Source of the DNA: Streptomyces rhizoryzae
GTDB lineage: Bacteria > Actinomycetota > Actinomycetes > Streptomycetales > Streptomycetaceae
Direction of reading: 5' to 3'
DNA length: 64,000 nucleotides
Assembly: GCF_023155275.1 (NCBI RefSeq)
Contig: NZ_JALMUV010000020.1
Span: 1 to 64,000 of the forward strand
Below are positions 56,725-64,000 of this stretch, piece by piece. Positions within the stretch are counted from its first letter, which is position 1, and each line of letters opens with the position of its first letter. The notes under the pieces were generated by a model, which saw only the letters and a program-made list of their open reading frames with translations, made no database searches and had not been told where the DNA came from. The position numbers and the translations under genes are program-made.

Positions 56725-57671
56725 GCCGCAGTCTCCTTCCGGGGCTCGTCCAGCACGAGGGCGGGGGCTCCCGGGGCGCGCATGCAGGCCAGGAGGACCT
56801 CCTCCAGGCTCGGCGAGAGGGTGTCCCAGGCGGCGGCCGCCGGGGCGCCGGGGGTGCCGGCCAGCGGCCCGTTCGGCCGGACCAGGGCGCTGAACTGCCG
56901 CCCGCTGACCCGCGCCTCGACGACGGTGTGGTGCTCGGTCAGCTCCGGCGGGACCCGGCCGTCGACGGCGAGTCCGGTGACCAGGGTGTGCGCGGGCACC
57001 AGCGCGTCGGCCGGGCCGGCCATCCGCAGCCGGCCGTCGGCCAGGACGAGGAGGTGGTCGCACATCTCCTCCACCTCGGACAGCATGTGCGAGGACATCA
57101 GGACCGTGGTGCCGTGCTCGGCGGCCTCGGCCATCAGCAGCCCGGACAGCTCGTCCCGGGCCAGCGGGTCCAGGTCGGACATCGGCTCGTCGAGCAGCAG
57201 CAGGTCGGGGCGCTTGCCGAAGGCGAGGGCGAACGCGACGCGGGTGCGCTGGCCGCCGGAGAGGGTGCCGACCCGGGCGCTCGGCGCGATGTTGCCGGAG
57301 CGGACGATCCGCTCGGCCAGCGCCTGGTCCCAGCGCGGGTTCAGCTCCCGGCCCAGGCGCAGGGTGTCGGCGACCGTGAAGCGCGGGTAGAGCGGCTTGT
57401 CCTGCGCGAGGTAGGCGACGCGGGACAGCACCGCGGGGTCGGAGACCGGCACGCCGCACAGCCGCAGGCTGCCGCTGCTCGGCTGCACGAGCCGGGCCGC
57501 GATGCCCAGGAAGGTGCTCTTGCCGGCACCGTTGGGGCCGACCATGGCGCAGACCCGGCCGGCCGGGACGCGGAAGGAGCACTCCTGGAGCGCCCACCGC
57601 CGCCGGTACCGCTTCCACAGGTTGTCCGCCTCGATCGCCCAGGGGCCCGGGGCGGGGCTGGGGTCGTGCAC
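56721..57671 (-). CDS. ABC transporter ATP-binding protein
   Basis: A 316-residue ATPase: Walker A GPNGAGKST, Q-loop LAQDKPLYPRF, signature LSGGQ, Walker B LLLLDEP and switch His in SSHMLSEVEE are all present. A C-terminal extension (residues about 225-316) is longer than the simplest members. GTG 57671 has the AAAGGGGGGA ribosome site at a good distance, unlike the TTG at 57677. The gene heads the ATPase-permease-gntR operon. Confidence 0.92.
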   Translation of the reverse strand: MHDPSPAPGPWAIEADNLWKRYRRRWALQECSFRVPAGRVCAMVGPNGAGKSTFLGIAARLVQPSSGSLRLCGVPVSDPAVLSRVAYLAQDKPLYPRFTVADTLRLGRELNPRWDQALAERIVRSGNIAPSARVGTLSGGQRTRVAFALAFGKRPDLLLLDEPMSDLDPLARDELSGLLMAEAAEHGTTVLMSSHMLSEVEEMCDHLLVLADGRLRMAGPADALVPAHTLVTGLAVDGRVPPELTEHHTVVEARVSGRQFSALVRPNGPLAGTPGAPAAAAWDTLSPSLEEVLLACMRAPGAPALVLDEPRKETAA

Positions 57672-57688
57672 GCTCAATCCCCCCTTTA

Positions 57689-57702
57689 ACTAGTTCATTA
57701 GT
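57689..57702 (-). promoter_or_regulatory. Candidate GntR/YtrA operator ACTA-N6-TAGT
   Basis: ACTAGTTCATTAGT lies about 20 bp before the first gene of the ABC operon, in an AT-rich patch unlike its surroundings. The half-sites ACTA/TAGT are typical of YtrA-type GntR sites as I recall them. CATACT further upstream on the minus strand could be the -10. Confidence 0.45.
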
Positions 57703-57772
57703 GGAATGAGTATGGAAGGCGGCCAGGGACCTGTCAAAGCCGGGCCGGCTCCCCGCTGCTCCGCGCGCGCGG

Positions 57773-58258
57773 CTACGCGTCGGTGACCAGCGGTTTCCCC
57801 ATGCAGAGGCTGGATTCGTAGCCCCGGTAGTAGCCGAACTTCGGCACCGTCGCGTAGCCGCTGGAGGCGTAGAGCGCGATCGCCTCGGGCTGCTTGCTGC
57901 CGGTCTCCAGCACCATCCGGATGCGGCCGGCGGCCCGCGCGTCCGCCTCCAGCGCGGCCAGGATCCGCCGGGCCAGCCCGCGGCCGCGGGCGCCGGGCAC
58001 CACGAACATCCGCTTGATCTCGGCGTCCCCGGGGGCGTACCCCTCGGCGGTGTCCTCCTGGACCCGCCACCCGCCGGTGGCCAGCGGGGTGCCGTCCTCG
58101 TAGGCGATCAGATACAGGCCGTTCGGCGGGACGAACATCTCCGGGTCGAGCGGGGTGGCGTCCCCGTCGCCGCCGTAGCGCCGCGCGTACTCCTGCTGGA
58201 CCTCCCGGTCGAGCCGCACCGCGTCGGGGTGGTCGTACCGGACGGGACGTATCTCCAT
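57773..58258 (-). CDS. GNAT family N-acetyltransferase
   Basis: A 161-residue enzyme: the acetyl-CoA loop is VVPGARGRGLARRILAALEADARAAG and the C-terminal part is VLETGSKQPEAIALYASSGYATVPKFGYYRGYESSLCMGK, both standard for the fold. The substrate is unknown. It lies next to xth, divergently oriented, with 55 bp between starts. The ATG at 58258 has only a weak ribosome site. Confidence 0.85.
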   Translation of the reverse strand: MEIRPVRYDHPDAVRLDREVQQEYARRYGGDGDATPLDPEMFVPPNGLYLIAYEDGTPLATGGWRVQEDTAEGYAPGDAEIKRMFVVPGARGRGLARRILAALEADARAAGRIRMVLETGSKQPEAIALYASSGYATVPKFGYYRGYESSLCMGKPLVTDA

Positions 58259-58313
58259 TCCAGGAAGCGTACGGAAGCGCGGGGCCCCGGGGGAGGGCGG
58301 GTAGGGTGCCGGG

Positions 58314-59117
58314 ATGCTCACCGTGACCTCTGTGAATGTGAATGGGCTGCGGGCCGCGGCCAGGAAGGGCTTCGTGCCGTGGCTGGCCGGGACCGGTGCC
58401 GATGTGGTGTGCCTCCAGGAGGTGCGCGCCGAGACGGCGCTGCTGCCGGCGGAGGTGCGGGAGCCGGCCGGCTGGTACGCGGTGCACGCGCCGGCGGCCG
58501 CCAAGGGCCGGGCCGGGGTCTCGCTCTACACGCGGCGGGAGCCGGACGGGGTGCGGACCGGCTTCGGGTCGGCGGAGTTCGACGGCAGCGGCCGGTACGT
58601 CGAGGCGGACCTGCCCGGGGTGACGGTGGCCAGCCTGTACCTGCCCTCCGGTGAGGTCGGCACCGAGCGGCAGGACGAGAAGGAACGGTTCATGGCGGAG
58701 TTCCTGCCGTACCTGGTGGGCCTGCGCGAGCGGGCCGCGGCGGACGGTCGCGAGGTCGTCGTCTGCGGCGACTGGAACATCGCCCACCGCGAGGCCGACC
58801 TGAAGAACTGGAAGGCCAACCAGAAGAAGTCCGGCTTCCTGCCGGAGGAGCGGGCCTGGCTCACCGCCGTCCTCGACGAGGACCGGGGCGGCTACGTGGA
58901 CGTCGTCCGGGCCCTGCACCCGGAGGCCGAGGGGCCGTACTCCTGGTGGTCCTACCGCGGGCGGGCCTTCGACAACGACGCCGGCTGGCGCATCGACTAC
59001 CACATGGCCACCCCGGGCCTGGCCGCCCGCGCCCTCAAGGCCACGGTCGAGCGCGCGGCCTCCTACGACCAGCGCTGGAGCGACCACGCGCCGGTGACGG
59101 TCACGTACGGGGACTGA
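58314..59117 (+). CDS. xth: Exodeoxyribonuclease III / AP endonuclease
   Basis: A 267-residue EEP-family nuclease with TSVNVNGLRAA, CLQEVR (metal-binding Glu), GDWNIAHREADLKNWKANQKKSGFLPEERAW, FDNDAGWRIDYHMATPGL, and SDHAPVTVTYGD (catalytic Asp-His). It incises DNA at abasic sites in base excision repair. A TAGGGT -10 element (58302-58307) lies six bases before the ATG, suggesting a leaderless transcript. A hairpin follows the stop. Confidence 0.95.
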   Translation: MLTVTSVNVNGLRAAARKGFVPWLAGTGADVVCLQEVRAETALLPAEVREPAGWYAVHAPAAAKGRAGVSLYTRREPDGVRTGFGSAEFDGSGRYVEADLPGVTVASLYLPSGEVGTERQDEKERFMAEFLPYLVGLRERAAADGREVVVCGDWNIAHREADLKNWKANQKKSGFLPEERAWLTAVLDEDRGGYVDVVRALHPEAEGPYSWWSYRGRAFDNDAGWRIDYHMATPGLAARALKATVERAASYDQRWSDHAPVTVTYGD

Positions 59118-59126
59118 CGAGCGGCG

Positions 59127-59154
59127 GCCCCCCTCACCGCCGGGTGAAGGGGGC
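59127..59154. terminator. Hairpin between xth and the DUF397 gene
   Basis: GCCCCCCTCAC (59127-59137) and GTGAAGGGGGC (59144-59154), one mismatch, 6-base loop, between convergent genes. Confidence 0.65.
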
Positions 59155-59183
59155 GTTCGACTGCTCCGGACCGCTGTCCGGGG

Positions 59184-59393
59184 TCAGCGGGAAAACCCGG
59201 CGCCCTTGACGGCCGCGATGAACGTGGCGAAAGAGGCGGCCGGGAACGCGAGGACAGGACCCTCCGGCGTCTTGCTGTCCCGCACCGGGACGTTGCCGGT
59301 CGCGCGGGCCGAACTGGGCGCCCACTCCAGGCAGTTCCCGCCCTCCGGGCTGCTGTAGCTGCTCTTGACCCACTGGGTCGGACCAATGATCAC
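59184..59393 (-). CDS. DUF397 domain protein
   Basis: A 69-residue protein with WVKSSYSSPEGGNCLEWAP, VPVRDSKTPEGPVLAFPAASFATFIAAVKGAGF, the complete DUF397 pattern. DUF397 genes usually sit next to an XRE/Scr1-type helix-turn-helix gene; some pairs affect differentiation (the bldB/whiJ-type systems). Its GTG start overlaps the upstream stop as GTGA, so the two are translationally coupled. Confidence 0.92.
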   Translation of the reverse strand: MIIGPTQWVKSSYSSPEGGNCLEWAPSSARATGNVPVRDSKTPEGPVLAFPAASFATFIAAVKGAGFSR

Positions 59394-60232
59394 GACAGCG
59401 ACTCCATCTGCTCTTCGATCATGCGGGCGCTCTCCCGCGTGGAAAGCGCCTCGCTGGTCAGTTCATCGTAGGTCCGGAGGGCGGCCAGTACGTGATCGTC
59501 TTCATTGATGATGTTGGCAGTCTTGTAGGTTTCGACGCATACCGAGACAGCGTGGTTCGGAGACGTGATCAGCGAGACCGGCCAGTCGATGAAGAGGCTT
59601 CCAGGGGCGTCCAGCGGAAGCACCTGGATTCGGACGGTTGGGCGTTTGCCTGCCTCCACGAGGACCTTGAGCTGGCGCCGCATGACGTCCGGAGGGCAGA
59701 AGCGCCGACGCAACACGGACTCGCACAGCACCACGCACACGTCCGGAGGGGTATCGCCGGCCAGGAGCGTCTGCCGGTGGAGTCGGTTGTTCACGTCCCG
59801 CGTGATCTCCTGCTCGCTGGCACGCGGCGCCCCGGCCGCAAGGAGGTGCCTCGCGTAATCGGCGGTCTGGAAGAGCCCCGGCACGATCGTGGGCGACCAC
59901 TCCCGAATCGCGACGGCGGACCGCTCCAGCGCCATGCGCTGCCGGAACAGCGACGGGAACGAACGGGCCACGATCTCTTCGTGGAGCCGCTTGAACTTCC
60001 CGTCCGTACCGAAGACTTCGTCGAACTTCGCCGGAAACTCCGGGGGGATGGGCCCCTTGCACGTCTCCACTCGGCTGATGGTCGACTTCGACGTCCGCAG
60101 CAGCCGGGCCAGCGCCTCCTGGCTCAGCGGTCTGGGGTCATGGAGCTCCCGGGCGCTCCTCAGTTCTTCGGCGAACTCCCGCCGCGCGTCCGTGACCTCG
60201 GCGTCTTGTCCACTGTCCAGGCCGTCGCCCAT
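59390..60232 (-). CDS. XRE-type helix-turn-helix regulator (DUF5753 / Scr1 family)
   Basis: A 280-residue protein: the XRE HTH (LSQEALARLLRTSKSTISRVETCKGPIPPEF) is followed by the DUF5753 domain (RQRMALERSAVAIREWSPTIVPGLFQTADYARHLL...VNNRLHRQTLL...ESVLRR...QLKVL...RIQVLPLDAPGSLFIDWPVSLI). Such proteins pair with DUF397 partners and are thought to be sensors or toxin-antitoxin-like modules, not firmly characterised. An IS element lies 85 bp upstream and may alter its expression. Confidence 0.92.
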   Translation of the reverse strand: MGDGLDSGQDAEVTDARREFAEELRSARELHDPRPLSQEALARLLRTSKSTISRVETCKGPIPPEFPAKFDEVFGTDGKFKRLHEEIVARSFPSLFRQRMALERSAVAIREWSPTIVPGLFQTADYARHLLAAGAPRASEQEITRDVNNRLHRQTLLAGDTPPDVCVVLCESVLRRRFCPPDVMRRQLKVLVEAGKRPTVRIQVLPLDAPGSLFIDWPVSLITSPNHAVSVCVETYKTANIINEDDHVLAALRTYDELTSEALSTRESARMIEEQMESLS

Positions 60233-60300
60233 CTCCGCCCCCTGACCGTATGGCCGGTCCAGTGCTCCGGATACTCACGTTCTCGGAGGTCGCGGCGGTT

Positions 60301-60310
60301 GGCATATGCC
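60301..60310. promoter_or_regulatory. GGCATATGCC palindrome upstream of the HTH gene
   Basis: A perfect 10-bp palindrome lies 69 bp before the HTH start and 6 bp from the IS left end. It may be the HTH protein's operator or promoter core. The IS sits directly beside it. Confidence 0.35.
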
Positions 60311-60316
60311 GAACCG

Positions 60317-61292
60317 CCTAGATGAGTGAGTCCGATGTTTGTGCTGGCCGCGACCATGGCGAAGGGCGCCCGTTGGCTCGTGTGTGACTACCAGCCTGGA
60401 CGCCCTTCTGGCGGCACTGTACGTGTTCATCGACGACCATGTGGCCCCTCGTCGCCGGATCGGGCGACCCCCGAAACTGACGGACGCCGAACTCCTGTGC
60501 CTGGCCGTCGCCCAGGTCCTGCTCGGCTTCCCCTCGGCCCGGCACTGGATCCGCTTCGCCCACGCCCGCCTGGGACACCTCTTCCGCTACCTGCCCCAGC
60601 AATCCGCCTACAACAAACGCCTCAACGCCGCCGGACCACTGATCAGCCACGTGATCGAGGCCTTGGCCCGGCAGGTGCCGACCTGGCACGACGACCTCCG
60701 GCTGATCGACTCAACCCCGCTGCCCTGCGCCGCCTCCCGCGAGACCGCCAAACGCTCCTACCTGGCCGGGCACGCCGGCTACGGCTACTGCCGCAGCCAC
60801 TCCCGCTTCTTCTGGGGACTGCGGCTCTACCTGGTCACCACCGCCGAGGGCATGCCCGTCACCTGGTGCCTGGCCAATCCCAAGATCGGCGAACGAGAGG
60901 TGATGATCGCCCTGCTGGAACGCGATCATCACCTCGTCCGCGAAGGCCAGGTGATCCTGGCGGACAAGGGCTTTGCCGGGCGGGAGTTCGAGGCGTTCCT
61001 CACCGAGCGCCTGGGCGTCCACCTGGTGCGGCCGGACCGCAAGGACGAGCCTGTCCGGCACGGCCGTCTCGCCCGGGTCCGTCAGTGGATCGAGGCTGTA
61101 TTCGCCACGCTCAAGGGCCAGCTTGGTCTGGAACAACACGGCGGCAGAACCCTGCCGGGAGTGTGCGCCCGCACCGGCCAACGACTCCTCGCCCTGGCAG
61201 CCTGCATCTGGCACAACTGGACCACCGGCGCCAAGACCAAACGATCCCTGACCGCCTACGACCACTAAGAACATCGGACTCACTCATCTAGG
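60317..61292 (+). mobile_element. IS982-type insertion sequence, intact
   Basis: About 976 bp bounded by perfect 23-bp inverted repeats (60317-60339 and 61270-61292, beginning CCTAGATGAGTGAG), enclosing one full-length transposase gene. I find no target-site duplication: the flanks GAACCG and GGCGAC do not match. This could mean loss of one copy through recombination or a variable target site. It lies between the HTH gene and a glycosyltransferase. Confidence 0.85.
60384..61268 (+). CDS. IS982 family transposase
   Basis: A 294-residue DDE transposase: TDAELLCLAVAQVLLGF, HLFRYLPQQSAYNKRLNAAG, LRLIDSTPLPCA (first D), HAGYGYCRSHSRFFWGLRLYLV, REGQVILADKGFAGREFEAFL (second D) and IRPDRKDE-like plus RQWIEAVFATLKGQLGLEQHGGRT (E). 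No stop or frameshift. The GTG at 60384 fits the family N-terminus (TTSLDALL). Confidence 0.9.
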   Translation: MTTSLDALLAALYVFIDDHVAPRRRIGRPPKLTDAELLCLAVAQVLLGFPSARHWIRFAHARLGHLFRYLPQQSAYNKRLNAAGPLISHVIEALARQVPTWHDDLRLIDSTPLPCAASRETAKRSYLAGHAGYGYCRSHSRFFWGLRLYLVTTAEGMPVTWCLANPKIGEREVMIALLERDHHLVREGQVILADKGFAGREFEAFLTERLGVHLVRPDRKDEPVRHGRLARVRQWIEAVFATLKGQLGLEQHGGRTLPGVCARTGQRLLALAACIWHNWTTGAKTKRSLTAYDH

Positions 61293-61363
61293 GGCGACGG
61301 ACGCGGAGTAGGCCCCGGCCCCGGAGGGCCGCGCGGCGCGGTGCGCCCGTCGCCCGCCGCCGG

Positions 61364-62590
61364 TCAGCGCCGGCGTGCCGCACGGGCCGTGTCGAGCAGC
61401 AGGTCCGCGGCCACCGCCGCGCCGTCGGTGCGGATCGTGCCCGCCACGGCCCTGGCCCGGGCCGCGGTCTTTGGCGCCAGGGCCGTGGCGAGCGCGGCCG
61501 AGAGGGAACCGGCGGTCGGCGTCGCGCCGTCGTGGGCCGCGCCGATGCCCAACGCGGCGACCTGCGCGGCCCAGCGCGGCTGGTCCACGATGTGCGGCAC
61601 CACCACCTGGGGCGCGCCGGCCAGGGCGGCGGTCGTCGTGGTGCCGGCACCGCCGTGGTGCACCACGGCGGCCACCCGGCCGAACAGCGCCCGGTGGTTG
61701 ACCTCACCGACGACGAAGCAGTCGTCCCGGTCGTCGGTCCGGGCCAGGCCGGCCCAGCCGCTGGCGAGCACGACGCGGCGGCCGTGCGCCCGGACCGCCT
61801 CGACGGCCACCTTGGCCAGCTCGGCCGAGGTGTGCAGGGCCATGCTGCCGAAGCCCACGTACACCGGTGGCGCGCCGGCCGCCAGGAACGCCGCCAGGTC
61901 GTCCGGCAGCGGGCGGTCGTCGGGCAGGAGCCACGCGCCGGTCTGCACGAGGTCGAGTTCCGTCAGGTCCTGCCACGGGCCCAGGACCGGGTCCGCCGCC
62001 AGCCACGGCCGGTCGGTGAGGACGTGGTCGCGGACGTTGTCCACCGGCGGCAGGCCGAGCGCCGTGCGGTGGCGGTTGAGCGCCTCGCCGTACAACGCGT
62101 TCACGCGCTGGGCGTCCTGCTCCCACAGCACCTTCGGGTCGGTCTCCTCCTCCGGGGACGGGGTGCCCGGCCGTCGCCCCGGCCGGAAGTGCCGGGAGGG
62201 CAGTCCGAACGGATGGAAGCACGCGAAGACGTAGGGAATGCCCAGTTTCTCGGCGACCGAACGGGCCCCGGCCGGCATCAGGCCGGTCGCCAGCAGCGCG
62301 TCGCCGCCCTCCGCCGCGGCGCTGAGCGTCTCGAACCGTGCGGCGACCAGCTCGGGCGCGAGCCGGAACGCGTCCCGGGCCGTCGGCGGCCGTTCACCGG
62401 TCACCACCGAACGCACCGACGGGCCGAGCGGCACCGGTTCCGCGCCGGCACGCGCCAGCAGCGCCGTGAACTCCTCGTCCGGCGGGACGCACACCCGCAC
62501 CTCCGCGCCGCGTTCGCGCAACCGCACCGCGAGCGCCGCCAGCGGTTGGACATCCCCCCGCGATCCCCACGACGACAACACCACACGCAT
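61364..62590 (-). CDS. GT1-family glycosyltransferase (vancomycin GtfE-like)
   Basis: A 408-residue enzyme. The N-domain starts MRVVLSSWGSRGDVQPLAALAVRLRERGAEVRVCVPPDEEF. The C-domain has PPVYVGFGSMALHTSAELAKVAVEAVRAHGRRVVLASGW, and AAVVHHGGAGTTTTAALAGAPQVVVPHIVDQPRWAAQVAALGIG, the PSPG-type donor motif with HHGGAGTT. It is clearly similar in plan to the gene at 50.5 kb but not a close copy. It probably glycosylates a hydrophobic natural product, of its own or foreign origin. GGGGGA precedes ATG 62590 by about nine bases. Confidence 0.88.
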   Translation of the reverse strand: MRVVLSSWGSRGDVQPLAALAVRLRERGAEVRVCVPPDEEFTALLARAGAEPVPLGPSVRSVVTGERPPTARDAFRLAPELVAARFETLSAAAEGGDALLATGLMPAGARSVAEKLGIPYVFACFHPFGLPSRHFRPGRRPGTPSPEEETDPKVLWEQDAQRVNALYGEALNRHRTALGLPPVDNVRDHVLTDRPWLAADPVLGPWQDLTELDLVQTGAWLLPDDRPLPDDLAAFLAAGAPPVYVGFGSMALHTSAELAKVAVEAVRAHGRRVVLASGWAGLARTDDRDDCFVVGEVNHRALFGRVAAVVHHGGAGTTTTAALAGAPQVVVPHIVDQPRWAAQVAALGIGAAHDGATPTAGSLSAALATALAPKTAARARAVAGTIRTDGAAVAADLLLDTARAARRR

Positions 62591-62694
62591 AGCGCAGATC
62601 CCCCTTGAGCTCTCAGGTCCCGGTCAAGGCCGCCCATCCTGCGGCACGACCGGGGCCTTGCCGCAAGCCCCCCTGTGCGCTATATCTTGAAAGT

Positions 62695-62718
62695 GGCAAG
62701 GGGTGTGCGCTCCTTGCC
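62695..62718. promoter_or_regulatory. GGCAAGG-N10-CCTTGCC inverted repeat upstream of the glycosyltransferase
   Basis: A perfect 7-bp arm dyad, 105 bp before the glycosyltransferase start, beside the AT-rich sequence CTATATCTTGAAAG (62679-62692). It is a candidate operator or promoter-associated element between the monooxygenase and glycosyltransferase genes. Confidence 0.4.
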
Positions 62719-62801
62719 TTTGCTGTGTCCGGGGCGGGGTCCTGGAAGCTCGGGGCGCCTGGATGCCTGGGTGCTGTTCGGTGGGTGCCTGGGTGCCTGG
62801 T

Positions 62802-64000
62802 TCAGCGCGTCGCCTCGCCGGGGCGGTCCGGGGGCGGGGCGGGCGGCCGCCAGTCGAGGACCGGGGCGAGGGAGCCCAGCAGGTGCCTGGCCGGGATCAG
62901 GCGCAGGACGCGGTCCCGCACCGCCCGCCCCGGTTCCCAGGCACACTGCGCGACGGCGCCGATGCGGCGGGACCGCCGGGCGATCAGCTGCGTCCGCGGG
63001 CGGCGCACCCGGTCGTACGCGGCCAGCGCCTCGGGTACCGAAGCGCGGGTCCGGGGGTCCAGCAGCGTGGCCAGCGTGACGGCGTCCTCCAGTGCCTGGT
63101 TGGCGCCCTGCCCCAGGTCGGGGGTCATGGCGTGCGCGGCGTCGCCGAGCAGTGCGACCCGGCCGGTGGCGTACGACGGCAGCGGCGGCAGTTCGTAGAC
63201 GTCGTGGCGCAGCACCGCCTCTTCGGTGGCGGCCGCCAGCAGAGCCGGGATCGGGTCGTGCCAGTGCCCGAACCGCCGCCGCAGCTCGGCGAGTTCACCG
63301 TCCGGGCCGCGCTGCCCGGCGGGTGCGTTCGCCACCCCGAACAGGTAGGTGCGGCCGTCCGGGAGCGGGGCGATGCCGATGCGTTCGCCGCGGCCCCAGG
63401 TCTCGCCGCCGGCCGTGAGCGGGCCGTAGCGGGCCACCAGCCGCCAGGCGGTGTACCCGGCGTAGCGGGGTTCGGGAGCCTGCGGCCAGAGCGCCCGGCG
63501 CACGCTGCTGTGGATGCCGTCCGCGCCCACCAGCAGGTCGGCCTCCAGGACGCCGCTGCCGTGCCCGACGCGCACCCGCGCCCCGCCGGTCTCCACGGCC
63601 GTCACCGCGCTCCCGGTGCACAGCGCGTCCGCGGGCAGGGCGCGGCGCAGGATGTCCAGCAGGTCCGCGCGGTGGATCAGCGCCACCGGGCCGTACCGGC
63701 GCGCCAGTTCGGCGGTGTCGGTGCGCGACAGCCAGCGCCCTGAGACGTCGCGGAAACCGGCCTCGGCCTCGGCCAGTGCCTGCGCGCGCACCGCCGCCCC
63801 CACGCCCAGCGCCTCCAGGGCGCGCACGCCGTTGGGCCACAGCGACAGGCCGGCCCCGACCTCCCCGAACCGTGCGGCCCGCTCCAGCACCCGCACCCGC
63901 CAGCCGCGCCCGGCCAGGGCCAGGGCGGCCGCCAGCCCGCCGATACCGCCACCGGCCACGATCGCGGTGCGCCCGCCCGAACCCCGGTCCGGCGTCTCGT
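62802..64000 (-). CDS. FAD-dependent monooxygenase, N-terminus beyond window edge
   Basis: The visible 399 codons run open to the right edge; a conventional start (GTG 63959) exists in frame, but coding similarity starts earlier, with TAIVAGGGIGGLAAALALAGRGWRVRVLERA (the FAD GxGxxG). DLLVGADGIHSSVRRALWP (GD motif) and VALLGDAAHAMTPDLGQGANQALEDA (second FAD motif) are present. These are class A flavin hydroxylases acting on aromatic or polyketide substrates. It is probably a tailoring or catabolic enzyme with unknown substrate. Confidence 0.88.
   Translation of the reverse strand, partial: ETPDRGSGGRTAIVAGGGIGGLAAALALAGRGWRVRVLERAARFGEVGAGLSLWPNGVRALEALGVGAAVRAQALAEAEAGFRDVSGRWLSRTDTAELARRYGPVALIHRADLLDILRRALPADALCTGSAVTAVETGGARVRVGHGSGVLEADLLVGADGIHSSVRRALWPQAPEPRYAGYTAWRLVARYGPLTAGGETWGRGERIGIAPLPDGRTYLFGVANAPAGQRGPDGELAELRRRFGHWHDPIPALLAAATEEAVLRHDVYELPPLPSYATGRVALLGDAAHAMTPDLGQGANQALEDAVTLATLLDPRTRASVPEALAAYDRVRRPRTQLIARRSRRIGAVAQCAWEPGRAVRDRVLRLIPARHLLGSLAPVLDWRPPAPPPDRPGEATR

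Noticed and set aside
60318..61292. Second transposase frame (60326-61291, +)
   Set aside because: A shadow in the +1 frame with Arg/Pro-rich translation; the 60384-61268 frame has all transposase motifs without a frameshift, so no programmed frameshift is needed.

Overview
The window is about 72-75% GC with very strong third-position G/C bias. It carries hrdD, a fruR-fruK-fruA operon, sepX (glpR), HTH-DUF397 pairs, MGT-type glycosyltransferases and a perfect parS site. Together these point to a Streptomyces chromosome. Gene order from hrdD and fru through mscL, mtnP and galU-glp-moaC-moaB to sepX looks like conserved core, based on my recollection of Streptomyces gene order rather than an alignment. 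Accessory genes are interspersed, mainly between about 16 and 34 kb and after 50 kb.

Left part (1-16 kb): the start of a secreted protein at the edge, a TetR/MFS efflux pair, a MarR regulator, a questin-oxidase-like protein, a PPOX-fold protein, a PAT-like acetyltransferase, hrdD behind a textbook sigma-R promoter, and the fructose PTS operon. A 38-codon mini-ORF is stitched between fruR and fruK by ATGA overlaps at both ends. An L,D-transpeptidase lipoprotein and a CaiB/BaiF CoA-transferase follow.

Middle part (16-35 kb): VIT-family transporter, P1 peptidase, second L,D-transpeptidase, LtrA, O-methyltransferase, M20 amidohydrolase and a MerR-PP2C fusion. Then comes a compact sulfide-oxidation locus: an SQOR-type sulfide:quinone reductase, a TauE/SafE exporter, a GntR regulator and a divergent CstB-like persulfide dioxygenase-rhodanese. 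A perfect palindrome lies between the divergent genes, and there are TTA codons in tauE (three) and cstB (one). The locus is surrounded by low-complexity and minisatellite DNA. It resembles the staphylococcal cst operon but has a GntR protein where CstR would be expected. I regard it as the most interesting system here.

Right part (35-64 kb): mscL, mtnP, a zinc-ribbon/poly-serine protein under a CIRCE operator (Ruc-like chaperone), a K+/H+ antiporter that appears to start at CTG, a penicillin-acylase-family protein, a perfect parS, a folate cyclo-ligase, a probably leaderless galU, and the molybdenum-cofactor/cell-division group glp-moaC-moaB-rimJ-sepX ending in tRNA-Ala(CGC). After that come accessory genes: two MGT glycosyltransferases, a TipA-type MerR, a lipoprotein with an orphan histidine kinase, an ABC/GntR operon, xth, an HTH-DUF397 pair, an intact IS982-type element, and an FAD monooxygenase cut by the right edge.
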